Shown: positions 9,698 through 17,539 of the stretch, one piece after another
Position numbering within the stretch: position 1 is the first letter of the stretch
Layout of the letters: every line of letters begins with the position of its first letter
DNA from: Arcobacter suis CECT 7833
GTDB taxonomy: Bacteria; Campylobacterota; Campylobacteria; Campylobacterales; Arcobacteraceae
DNA length: 64,000 bases
Assembly: GCF_003544815.1 (NCBI RefSeq)
Contig: NZ_CP032100.1
Coordinates: 992,001 to 1,056,000 of the forward strand
Direction of reading: 5' to 3'
Translations under genes and position numbers: made by a program
Notes under the pieces: generated by a model
What the model was told of the DNA's origin: nothing
Seen by the model: the letters and a program-made list of their open reading frames with translations, nothing else
Database searches by the model: none

Positions 9698-10789
9698 ATG
9701 CAAAGAAGAACATTTTTAAAAACAACAGCTATATTCTCAAGTGCTGTTTTATTAACTCCTAATTTTGCTTTTGCAAAAGAAGAAAATCCATTTGGAATTA
9801 CAAGTAAGCCAAGAAAATTTTCAATTAAAAATAATTATGTAATTAATCCTAGTCCAGATTTAGCACAAGCATGGATTCCTCTTCCAAAAGATGAAAGTTA
9901 TCATAAGGTTATAGATTTTAGCTACAAAGGTAACTTTGATGAAGCAAAAGTTGTAAAAAATGAGTATGACACAAGAGTTTTATATGTAAAATGGAACAAA
10001 GGTGAAAAAAATAGAGAATTAGAGGTTTCTTTTGATGTTATTATGCAAGAAAGAACAACAGATTTTTCTAAAGCAACTTCAAATACAAACTATCCAAGTG
10101 ATATAAAAGTTTATTTAGAAGGAACAACTCACATTCCTGTAATCCCTAGTTTACAAGAATATGCAAAAAATATTACAAAAGATGCTAAAACTCCATTACA
10201 AAAAGCTCAAGCTATTTATGATTGGACAGTTACAACTATGTATAGAGATGAAAGTATAATTGGTTGTGGAATTGGTGATGCTAAAAAAACTATTGAAGAA
10301 AAAATATATGGTGGAAAATGTACAGATATTAGTTCTGTTTTTGTAGCACTCTTAAGAAATGTAGGAATTCCAGCTAGAGAAATATTTGGAAATCGTGCAG
10401 GACAATCTAAAATTTCAAATGCTTGTGGAAAAGCAGATGAAAAAGGTTTTGCAAATATAACTGGTGCACAACATTGTAGAGCAGAGTTTTATATAGATGG
10501 TTTAGGTTGGGTTCCAGCAGATCCTGCTGATGTAACAAAAGTAAGACTTGCAGAAAAATTAACAAATGAAGACCAAAAAATCAAAGATGTTAAAAAATAT
10601 TTCTTTGGTTCATGGGAAATGAATTGGGTTGCATTTAATAGTGCAAGGGATTTTATTTTAACTCCAAAACCAACTCAATATCCATTAAATATGTTAGGTT
10701 ATCCTTATGCTGAAATTGGTGAAGATGCTCTTGATTATTATAATGCAAAAGCATTTTCGTATACTTATTCTTCACAAGAGAGAGTATGA
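9698..10789 (+). CDS. Tat-exported transglutaminase-like (papain-fold) protein
   Basis: Begins with a twin-arginine signal, MQRRTFLKTTAIFSSAVLL, ending near FAFA, so it is folded in the cytoplasm and exported to the periplasm. The transglutaminase-core triad is visible: Cys in GGKCTDISSVFVALLRNVG (about residue 208), His in AQHCRAEFY (about 262), and Asp in GWVPADPADV. Such proteins act as cysteine proteases, amidases or cross-linking enzymes; the substrate here is unknown. The stop overlaps the start of the MerT-like gene (ATGA), so the two are co-translated. The link with a metal transporter pair is unusual and suggests a periplasmic thiol or metal-related role, which is inference only. Confidence 0.85.
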   Translation: MQRRTFLKTTAIFSSAVLLTPNFAFAKEENPFGITSKPRKFSIKNNYVINPSPDLAQAWIPLPKDESYHKVIDFSYKGNFDEAKVVKNEYDTRVLYVKWNKGEKNRELEVSFDVIMQERTTDFSKATSNTNYPSDIKVYLEGTTHIPVIPSLQEYAKNITKDAKTPLQKAQAIYDWTVTTMYRDESIIGCGIGDAKKTIEEKIYGGKCTDISSVFVALLRNVGIPAREIFGNRAGQSKISNACGKADEKGFANITGAQHCRAEFYIDGLGWVPADPADVTKVRLAEKLTNEDQKIKDVKKYFFGSWEMNWVAFNSARDFILTPKPTQYPLNMLGYPYAEIGEDALDYYNAKAFSYTYSSQERV

Positions 10790-11112
10790 GAAAAGAAGGA
10801 TTTATGATAATGGGTGCAGTTTTTACTGCACTATTATCAACACTTTGTTGTTTACCTGCTTTTTTATTTCTATTTTTTGGAATATCAAGTGGAGTTTTAA
10901 GTTACTTTACAACTTTAGAGTATTCAAGAATTCCCCTTGTTATTTTGACAGTTATTTTTCTTATTTTTGCTTTTAGAAATTTAAAACAAAAAATCTCTTG
11001 CAAATGTTCAAAAAAAGAAGTTTATAAACAATGTTTCTATTTTTTAATTTTCTTTTTTGTAATAGTTACTTTGCTTTTATATTCTGAATTTTTACCTTTA
11101 TTTATGGAGTAG
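10786..11112 (+). CDS. merT: MerT-like small integral membrane metal transporter
   Basis: 108 residues with about three membrane segments. The vicinal cysteine pair characteristic of MerT is in the first helix (LSTLCCLPAFLF, about residues 20-31), followed by GISSGVLSYF. A second cysteine pair, CKCSKK, lies in the loop after helix two. MerT carries Hg(II) across the inner membrane after MerP delivers it. No mercuric reductase gene is visible, so transport of another thiophilic metal is possible. It overlaps the transglutaminase stop by four bases and is followed after four bases by the MerP-like gene. Confidence 0.75.
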   Translation: MRKEGFMIMGAVFTALLSTLCCLPAFLFLFFGISSGVLSYFTTLEYSRIPLVILTVIFLIFAFRNLKQKISCKCSKKEVYKQCFYFLIFFFVIVTLLLYSEFLPLFME

Positions 11113-11116
11113 TTTT

Positions 11117-11389
11117 GTGAAAACTTTATTTCTTCTTTTTATATTTTGGTTATCTTTAAATGCAAGTAATATAAGTGTGATAAAAGTAGAAGGAATGCAT
11201 TGTCCTCTTTGTACAACAGCCGTTAAAAAAGCTGTAAATGACCTTGAGGGTATAGAAAAAGTAAGTGCTAGATTAAATACAAAAGAAGTAACTGTTACTT
11301 ATTCTGAAAAAGTTACTTTAAATCAAATTTTAGAAGCTATAAAAACCACCTCTTACACAGGTATTGAAATATCTACGATTAAAGAGTGA
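11117..11389 (+). CDS. merP: MerP-like periplasmic heavy-metal-binding protein
   Basis: A GTG start gives 90 residues: a signal peptide (residues 1-16) and one HMA ferredoxin-like domain with the metal motif GMHCPLCTTAVKKAV. The two cysteines (CPLC) bind a soft metal such as Hg(II) or Cu(I). The domain length (about 70 residues after cleavage) fits MerP. It follows the MerT-like gene by four bases, the canonical T-P order, though the canonical motif is CxxC with Ala-Ala or similar inside. The convergent response regulator ends three bases beyond. Confidence 0.8.
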   Translation: MKTLFLLFIFWLSLNASNISVIKVEGMHCPLCTTAVKKAVNDLEGIEKVSARLNTKEVTVTYSEKVTLNQILEAIKTTSYTGIEISTIKE

Positions 11390-11391
11390 TT

Positions 11392-12054
11392 TTATAAACT
11401 ATCTAAAGCTGATTCATTAAATCTATAAGTTTTATGTTGAACTTTTACTAAAATATTTTTTTCTGCTAAATCTTTAAAAAGTTTTATAAGTGTTGGTTTT
11501 GAAATAGAAAAATTTTCCATTATATCTGTATATGAAGCTGTAAAAAGATTTTCTTTATCCAAATTATTTAGTATATATTTTATAATTGCTACTTGTTTTC
11601 CATCTGTTATTGCTGAAATAGTTTTTATAACATTATTGTTTTTTAGAATCTCTTTTTGTTGAACAATAGGAAGTAAAATATCATGTAAACTATTTAATAA
11701 CTCTTTTATATTTATTGGTTTTACTATGTAGTTTTCAACTTTTAATTTTATAGCATCAAGTAAATATTGAGTATCTGTATGAGCTGTTGTAAGAATTGTA
11801 GGAGTATTTATATTTTTGTTTTTTATATGTTTTAAAAAATCAATTCCATTTTCGTCTTTTAATAAAATATCACAAATAATAACATCAACTTTTTTATGTA
11901 ATAAAATATCCAAAGCTTCGCTTGAAGTTTTAACCGCATAAATATTGTTTACAAAATCTTCTAATATATCTTTTGTATGTTTTAATAAATCTTCATCATC
12001 TTCAAGATATAAAACATTAAAATTATGTAATATATTTAAATCTTTATTTGTCAT
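11392..12054 (-). CDS. Response regulator with C-terminal winged-helix-like domain
   Basis: The receiver domain (residues 10-130) has the phospho-acceptor Asp in VIICDILLKD, the switch Thr in ILTTAHT and Lys in YIVKPI. The C-terminal 90 residues contain a helix-turn-helix (FSISKPTLIKLFKDLAEKN) unlike the OmpR or NarL types, closer to MarR/Rrf2-style winged helices. I chose ATG 12054, with GTGAG upstream, over the GTG at 12066. It overlaps the kinase gene by 11 bases, forming a translationally linked set of binding protein, kinase and regulator. The divergent fdh locus is a natural candidate target (inference). Confidence 0.88.
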   Translation of the reverse strand: MTNKDLNILHNFNVLYLEDDEDLLKHTKDILEDFVNNIYAVKTSSEALDILLHKKVDVIICDILLKDENGIDFLKHIKNKNINTPTILTTAHTDTQYLLDAIKLKVENYIVKPINIKELLNSLHDILLPIVQQKEILKNNNVIKTISAITDGKQVAIIKYILNNLDKENLFTASYTDIMENFSISKPTLIKLFKDLAEKNILVKVQHKTYRFNESALDSL

Positions 12055-13636
12055 TTTTATGCTCACTATTTTTATTTTCTAAAGGTATTTTTATTGTAAA
12101 TAATGAACAATTAAATACTTTTTCATTTTTCATCTTATGAATAATATTTTTGCAAAATATCTCACCATTCATATGTTTTTCAATTATTTGTTTTGACATA
12201 TAAAGTCCAATTCCCGTTCCAGCACTTTTATATTTTGTTGTGTAATATGGCTCGAAAATTTTTGGTAAAATATCTTGTGGAATACCTCCACCATTATCAA
12301 CCATATTTACTACAAGATGATTTTTAAATTTATTTACAATTATTTTTATAATTCTATCATTTTTGTCAACATTAGAACATAAAGCATCTTTTGAATTAGA
12401 AATAATATTTAAAAATACATGGGAAAGTTCATTGTAATAGCTGTTTATTTTTACATCTTTTCTAATTGTTAATTTAACGTCAATATTTTCTTGAATTAAT
12501 AAATATTTAGATAATTCAATAGAGTGTTCAATACAATTTTTTATACTAAATTCACTTTTTATCTTATTTGGAGAAAAAAAGTTTTTAAAATCATCAAGGG
12601 TTGTTGACATATTATTTGCCATTAGTAGGGCATCATTTACTTTTTCATCTACAAAATCAGGCGTTAATTTCCCTAAAGACATTTTTGTTTGAAAACTTTG
12701 AATAATCATTGTAATTGCACCTAAAGGTTGTCTCCATTGGTGAGCAATATTATTTAACATTTCACCCAAAGAGGCAAATCTTGCTTGTTGAAACATGATA
12801 ATATCTTTTTTCCTATTTTGTGCTACTTCTTTTGAAATTTTTGTTTCAAGATAGTTATTTAAATCTTGAAGTTCTTTTGTTTTTTCATTTACTTTTTGCT
12901 CTAGCGAGTTATGAAGTTTTCTAAAATTATCAATAATAAATAAAGATAAAATAACAGAAAATAAAAATACTATAAAAATTGAAATTATAGAAAAAATAAT
13001 GATAGTATTAAAAATCTTATCTGTATTTCTTTTTTCATTGATTGCAAGGGATAAATCATAATTTATTAAACTTGTTAAATATATTGAAATAGCATTTATC
13101 TCAAGATTTATGTTTGTAAAATAATCATCTTGTTTTGAAAAATTTATTTTATTTATTTCATTTTTTATTAGTTCTTTTTTCTTATTTATATTTTCTATGA
13201 TAGAACTTTTCAAAGATGTATTTTCATAATAATTTTCTTCTTTTATTATAAAAGTTTTTATAAAAGTAGTTAAAATTTCCCTATTTTGTAATTGAGTTTG
13301 ATTTTTGTATAAAATCCAGTTTTTATCTATTATTTCTTGGGCTAATTGTAAAACTTCAATTGTTTGAGCATAATTAATCTGTTTTTTTTCAAAATCAAAT
13401 AAAGTATCTTGAATATTTACTTTGTAAGAATCTTTTATATGTTCAAGTTGCATTAAACTTTTTGTTCTTTTATCAAACAAAATATCAAAGTCTTGTTTCA
13501 TAGTAAAAATAGAAATTTGAGATAAAATAATTATACAAATCATTCCACCAGCAATAATAAAAACCAAAAAAGCTGTTTTATAATTAAAATTTAAACTATC
13601 AAAATATAAAACTAATCTTTTTAATCTATTTTTCAT
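12044..13636 (-). CDS. Membrane sensor histidine kinase
   Basis: 530 residues. One membrane segment lies at about 20-42, then a periplasmic helical sensor of about 165 residues, a second membrane segment at about 207-230, a coiled coil, and the kinase core. The H-box is FASLGEMLNNIAHQWRQPLG, the HQWRQP variant frequent in Campylobacterota. The N-box is NIISNSKDAL, G1 DNGGGIP and G2 GTGIGLYMSK. The start overlaps the stop of the binding-protein gene (ATGA). The periplasmic region probably reads the state of the co-encoded binding protein, as in three-component systems. Confidence 0.92.
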   Translation of the reverse strand: MKNRLKRLVLYFDSLNFNYKTAFLVFIIAGGMICIIILSQISIFTMKQDFDILFDKRTKSLMQLEHIKDSYKVNIQDTLFDFEKKQINYAQTIEVLQLAQEIIDKNWILYKNQTQLQNREILTTFIKTFIIKEENYYENTSLKSSIIENINKKKELIKNEINKINFSKQDDYFTNINLEINAISIYLTSLINYDLSLAINEKRNTDKIFNTIIIFSIISIFIVFLFSVILSLFIIDNFRKLHNSLEQKVNEKTKELQDLNNYLETKISKEVAQNRKKDIIMFQQARFASLGEMLNNIAHQWRQPLGAITMIIQSFQTKMSLGKLTPDFVDEKVNDALLMANNMSTTLDDFKNFFSPNKIKSEFSIKNCIEHSIELSKYLLIQENIDVKLTIRKDVKINSYYNELSHVFLNIISNSKDALCSNVDKNDRIIKIIVNKFKNHLVVNMVDNGGGIPQDILPKIFEPYYTTKYKSAGTGIGLYMSKQIIEKHMNGEIFCKNIIHKMKNEKVFNCSLFTIKIPLENKNSEHKNDK

Positions 13637-14781
13637 CTTTTAATCTCTATAAATTCATTGTTTTTATATTCAAAAAGAAAAGTTTTATTAAGTAGTTGAG
13701 AATTTTTATACTCTAAAGGAATACCTTCTAATAAATTATTTGGAGTAGTTTTTAGGGTTAAAATAAGTTTTTCTCTTGTAATTTCCCCATTTATTCTTGA
13801 AATTGCATTTACTAAAATTTTTGAAGATAAAAATGCTTCAAGGGATATAAATCCTAACTCTTCTTTTGGATAATATTTTTTCATCAAATTTTGATATTCA
13901 TTTACTACTGGAATTGAAGTATTTGTATAACTTGGAACTACTTGAGAAAAAATTATATTTTCACTTGTTGTATTTAAATTTTCTAGTTCTTTTACCATCG
14001 AGTTAGCATCACCAAAAGAGATATTACAAAATATTACATTTTTTAGATTTTCATTCTCTTTTGCTTTTTTTATAAATAAAGAGTTTGTTTTATATGCTCC
14101 AATCATAAAAATAACTTCAGGTTTTGCATCTTTTATTTCATTAAAAGCATGATTTATAGATAAAGTATTTCTTTTGTATGAGCCCTCAGCTACTAATTTT
14201 AAGTTTTTGTTTTTTAATAAATTTAATAAAGAGATATAACCTTCTTCCCCATAATCATCATTTTGATAAAAAACAGCAATTTTATTTAACTTTTTTTCAT
14301 CGTTTAGGTAGTTAATTAAATTATCTATTTCTTGATCATAAGAACTTCTAAAATTTATAAAATTTTGATTTTTATTGTTTCTTAAAAATGAGGCCCCTGA
14401 AAATGCAGAAAAAAATGGGATGTTTTCATCATATAAAATAGGCAGAACTCTTTTTATTGTAGGAGTTCCAACAAAACCAAAAAGTGTAAATACTTTATCT
14501 TTATAAACTAATTTTTGAGTATTTTCAAGTGTAAGTTCTGGTTCATATTTATCATCATAAACTAAAAATTCTATTTTTTTATTTTTTATGAGATTATTAT
14601 CATTTGCATAAGAAAAGTAAGCGTTTACTCCATTTGATACAGATTCACCCCAAGATTTAATAATTCCTGAATTTGGTAAAGAAGCACCTACAATTAAAGT
14701 TTTTTCTTTAAAAACTTCATCTTTAAAGTAGATATAAAAAATAAAAAATATAAATATTACAAGTGATAATTTTTTTGACAT
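13633..14781 (-). CDS. Periplasmic branched-chain-amino-acid-type binding protein (sensor accessory)
   Basis: 382 residues with an N-terminal hydrophobic anchor or signal (residues 4-20). A type I periplasmic-binding-protein fold of the LivJ/amide-binding kind follows: LIVGASLPNSG at about 30, NGVNAYFSYAN, VFTLFGFVGTPT, INFRSSYDQE, KIAVFYQNDDYGEEGY. No ABC permease genes are nearby. It is instead fused by overlap to a kinase and regulator, so it is likely the ligand-sensing component of a three-component system. The ligand is unknown; the divergent fdh operon makes formate or an electron-acceptor-related compound worth testing, but the fold normally binds amino acids, amides or short acids. 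Confidence 0.87.
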   Translation of the reverse strand: MSKKLSLVIFIFFIFYIYFKDEVFKEKTLIVGASLPNSGIIKSWGESVSNGVNAYFSYANDNNLIKNKKIEFLVYDDKYEPELTLENTQKLVYKDKVFTLFGFVGTPTIKRVLPILYDENIPFFSAFSGASFLRNNKNQNFINFRSSYDQEIDNLINYLNDEKKLNKIAVFYQNDDYGEEGYISLLNLLKNKNLKLVAEGSYKRNTLSINHAFNEIKDAKPEVIFMIGAYKTNSLFIKKAKENENLKNVIFCNISFGDANSMVKELENLNTTSENIIFSQVVPSYTNTSIPVVNEYQNLMKKYYPKEELGFISLEAFLSSKILVNAISRINGEITREKLILTLKTTPNNLLEGIPLEYKNSQLLNKTFLFEYKNNEFIEIKR

Positions 14782-14842
14782 AAGATAGTGTACAAAAATA
14801 TTGCAAAAAATACTTTGAATAAAGTAACACTAAGAAGCTAAA

Positions 14843-14917
14843 TGGTAAAAAATATTTTAACTTTTAAGGTCTATTTAATTTCTAAACCTATAAAATAAAG
14901 TAAAATATTTTTTACCA
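14843..14917. repeat. 17-bp perfect inverted repeat in the binding-protein/fdh divergent promoter
   Basis: TGGTAAAAAATATTTTA at 14843-14859 and its exact complement TAAAATATTTTTTACCA at 14901-14917, separated by 41 bases. It lies between the divergent starts at 14781 and 14934. The arms are too far apart for a normal terminator hairpin, and each arm is itself near-palindromic. Two operator sites for one regulator, looped or cooperative, is the likely reading. The right arm ends 16 bases before the fdh-locus start codon. Confidence 0.7.
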
Positions 14918-14933
14918 AAAAAGGGCATAGTTT

Positions 14934-16610
14934 ATGCAAGAGTTTATTTATTATAATGCTTCGGGGCTTGATTTTCCCGTTAGTGAGCAAATATTTGTAA
15001 CAACAAATATTGAAGATACTAGAAACAAAAATTTTTTAATTTCTAATACAAATGAAATTGAATGTGAATTAACAGCACAAGAAATAGATTTTTATATTAA
15101 AAATTCACAAGATACTCTTTCAAATAAAATCAAAAACGTTTCTAAACTTTATGAAATCGCTGCAACAAAATATGATTCAGCATTAGATATTCCTTTTTCA
15201 GCTGAAATCTCAAATTATGTTTTATTAATCACTCAAAGTCAAGAAGAATACGATATCTTTGTATCAAAAACAGATGCAAAGGATTTTGAACTATTTTCGA
15301 TAAGTGAAGAAATTTTAAAATCTATTTCTGGAAATATTGGAAATTTAGAGGTTATTGTTACTGATGAGAATGAAGATATTACATTAAATGTTTCTCAAAT
15401 AGTTTGGTTTGGTGCAAAACAAATAGGAAAAGAAAGAAGTGGTATTTTTGATCCTAACTTATCAAATGTCGATGAAACAATAAAAGTGTTAAAAGAAAAT
15501 ATAAACTCTTATTCATATAAAAAATTTACAACTTATAATCAAAATATTTGTCAATATCATGGAAGAAGAGAAGAAATTTGTAGTAAATGTGAAGAGGTTT
15601 GTCCCACAGTTGCTATTACAAAAGATGATAAAACAAAAACATTAACTTTTTCTCAAATAGATTGTCATGGCTGTGGAGGTTGTGTTTCTGTTTGTCCAAG
15701 TGGTGCTTTAGATTATGCTTCTACAAATAGAGATTCTATTTTTGAAATGAGTAAATTTTACAAAGATACTCATCCTTTAATAATTCCTTTAAAAATGAAT
15801 ATACAAAATTTAGAAATTTCAATAAAAGAAAATGTTTTACCTTTTACTATTGAAGGTGAAAAGTTTTTAGATGAAGCTTCTTTTTTAACTTTACTTCAAA
15901 TGTCTGGTTCTCAAGTGATTTTTTATAGTGATTTTTTGTCAAAAGGGACAAAAGATGCAATTAGAATTTTAAATGATATTTATCAAAGAAAATATCAAAA
16001 AGATGCAATTTTAGTAGCTATGACTAAAGAAGAATTAGAAAATGCTCTTAAAGAAGTATCTTTTATAGAAGATTCTTATTTTAACTTCAATCAAAATGAA
16101 CTTAAAAAAAGAGAAGTTTTTTCTCAAAGATTACAAAAGATTGTTGGAAGTGAAGATTTAGGTGTTGTTAAAACGGGTGAACATATTCATTATGGAACTG
16201 TAAAAGTAAATCAAGATAATTGTACTTTGTGTTTATCATGTGTAGGAGCTTGTAATGTTGATGCATTATTTGCAAATGAAAGTGATTTTACATTAAGAGT
16301 TAATCCTTCTTTATGTACAGCCTGTGGTTATTGTGAAATTTCATGTCCAGAAAAAGATTGTTTAACTATACAAAGAGATGAAATTGAATTACAACCTTTA
16401 TGGTTTAAAGAAAATATTTTAGCTAAAGATAAACTTTTTGCCTGTGTTGAATGTGGAAAAGAGTTTGCTACTACAAAAGCTATTGAAAAAATAGCTTCAT
16501 TAATGGCTCCTATTTTTGCAAAATCAAGTGAAACTAAAAAAAGAACACTTTACTGTTGTGAAGATTGTAAAGCTAAATTAATGATAAAACAAGGATTACT
16601 AGATGCATAA
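14934..16610 (+). CDS. Polyferredoxin-like 4Fe-4S protein of the formate dehydrogenase locus
   Basis: 558 residues, cytoplasmic, with no signal peptide. The N-terminal 200 residues have no obvious motif. Cysteine clusters follow: CSKCEEVCP, CHGCGGCVSVCP (about 243-254), CTLCLSCVGACN (about 428-439) and CTACGYCEISCP (about 462-473). A C-terminal CxxC pair of knuckles (CVECGK and CCEDCK) suggests a zinc ribbon. Four iron-sulfur sites imply electron transfer. Similar genes head the fdh clusters of Campylobacter and Wolinella. Its stop overlaps the next gene, the TorD-like chaperone, by eight bases. Whether it is an assembly factor or an electron-transfer partner of FDH is not decided by the sequence. 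Confidence 0.82.
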   Translation: MQEFIYYNASGLDFPVSEQIFVTTNIEDTRNKNFLISNTNEIECELTAQEIDFYIKNSQDTLSNKIKNVSKLYEIAATKYDSALDIPFSAEISNYVLLITQSQEEYDIFVSKTDAKDFELFSISEEILKSISGNIGNLEVIVTDENEDITLNVSQIVWFGAKQIGKERSGIFDPNLSNVDETIKVLKENINSYSYKKFTTYNQNICQYHGRREEICSKCEEVCPTVAITKDDKTKTLTFSQIDCHGCGGCVSVCPSGALDYASTNRDSIFEMSKFYKDTHPLIIPLKMNIQNLEISIKENVLPFTIEGEKFLDEASFLTLLQMSGSQVIFYSDFLSKGTKDAIRILNDIYQRKYQKDAILVAMTKEELENALKEVSFIEDSYFNFNQNELKKREVFSQRLQKIVGSEDLGVVKTGEHIHYGTVKVNQDNCTLCLSCVGACNVDALFANESDFTLRVNPSLCTACGYCEISCPEKDCLTIQRDEIELQPLWFKENILAKDKLFACVECGKEFATTKAIEKIASLMAPIFAKSSETKKRTLYCCEDCKAKLMIKQGLLDA

Positions 16611-17214
16611 ATTAGAAATTGATAAAGCAAGATTATTTTTATATAACATCTTATCTCTTTTATTTGTAGAAGAGTATGTGAAAAATAATACTGAACAGCT
16701 TATTAGTGATTTAGAAATTCTTTCTAATAATTCTTTTGATGAAGATGTAGCAGTTGCAGCAAAAGAAATAGTTCTTTATTTAAAAGAAAATGGTAGTGAT
16801 AAACTTTATTTAGATTATCAAGAGCTTTTTATTGTTCCTTTTGGAGAATTTATATCTTTGAGTGCTTCTTGGTATCATGAACAAAGAGAAGGTGGCTTAA
16901 TGCAGTTAAAAGTAAGAGATATTTTAGCTAAAACAAAAATTAGAAAAGATGAAAAAGCTTTTTCTGCACCAGAAGATCATTATGGATTTATTTTTACTTT
17001 AAGTACATATTTAATTGATCAACAAATTAAAAATGAAATCAAAGAAGATTTACAAAAAGAGTTATTTAAAACAGTTATAAATCTTTATTGTGATGAATTA
17101 TTTTATAAATTAATTGGAAGTTCAAGTAAAATCTATTCTCATGTTGGATTGATTTTGGCGAATGTTTGTAATTTTGAAAGAGTTTATTTAGATATTTCTA
17201 AAATAAAAAATTAA
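16603..17214 (+). CDS. TorD/DmsD-family molybdoenzyme chaperone
   Basis: 203 residues, helical. The TorD-family features are the N-terminal ARLFLYNILSLLF and the central LDYQELFIVPFGEFISLSASWYHEQ, followed by EDHYGFIFTLSTYL. Such chaperones bind the Tat signal of a molybdo- or tungsto-enzyme and hold export until cofactor insertion. The client is almost certainly FdhA, encoded just downstream. It starts inside the end of the polyferredoxin gene and is followed by a terminator-like hairpin. Confidence 0.85.
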   Translation: MHKLEIDKARLFLYNILSLLFVEEYVKNNTEQLISDLEILSNNSFDEDVAVAAKEIVLYLKENGSDKLYLDYQELFIVPFGEFISLSASWYHEQREGGLMQLKVRDILAKTKIRKDEKAFSAPEDHYGFIFTLSTYLIDQQIKNEIKEDLQKELFKTVINLYCDELFYKLIGSSSKIYSHVGLILANVCNFERVYLDISKIKN

Positions 17215-17230
17215 ATATAAGGAAAGAAAG

Positions 17231-17270
17231 TCCCTCTAAAGATTCAAAGAATTTTTAAGGGGGCTTTTTT
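17231..17270 (+). terminator. Terminator-like hairpin inside the fdh locus
   Basis: AGTCCCTCTAAA (17229-17240) pairs with TTTAAGGGGGCT (17254-17265) with one mismatch and two G-U pairs, followed directly by TTTTTT. It lies 17 bases after the TorD-like stop and 26 bases before the small Tat protein. It therefore probably separates or attenuates transcription between the accessory genes and the catalytic genes. Confidence 0.75.
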
Positions 17271-17295
17271 GCCCAAATCTAATAAAGGAGTCATC

Positions 17296-17520
17296 ATGGC
17301 GGATGAGTTAAATCAAAGACGTAACTTTATCAAAAGAGCCGGTATTGCTGCTACTGTTGTTGTAGGTTCTGTTGTTGCTACTGCTGCAACAACTGAGAAT
17401 CAGCATAGGGGCGCTGGAAGTGACACAGGGAACGGTGTTGTAACTGGTAGATCAAAGAAAAAAGAGATTCTTTACAAAAAAACTACGGCATGGAGCGAAT
17501 TTTATAACGCTGCGAAATAA
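17296..17520 (+). CDS. Small twin-arginine protein of formate dehydrogenase loci
   Basis: 74 residues starting at ATG 17296 with AAAGGAG five bases upstream; the upstream ATG at 17269 lies in the terminator tail and is rejected. It has a twin-arginine-like signal (QRRNFIKRAGIAATVVVG) and a short basic tail. It matches the short Tat-signal proteins that precede fdhA in Campylobacterota and other proteobacteria (the formate dehydrogenase region TAT target family). Its function is unknown; a role in FDH assembly or membrane attachment is inferred from position only. fdhA follows 19 bases later. Confidence 0.8.
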   Translation: MADELNQRRNFIKRAGIAATVVVGSVVATAATTENQHRGAGSDTGNGVVTGRSKKKEILYKKTTAWSEFYNAAK

Positions 17521-17539
17521 AAAATAAAGGAGGATAAAA

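Noticed and set aside
10707-10976. ORF overlapping the MerT-like gene in another frame
   Set aside because: It is out of frame with the clear MerT-like product and has no domain.
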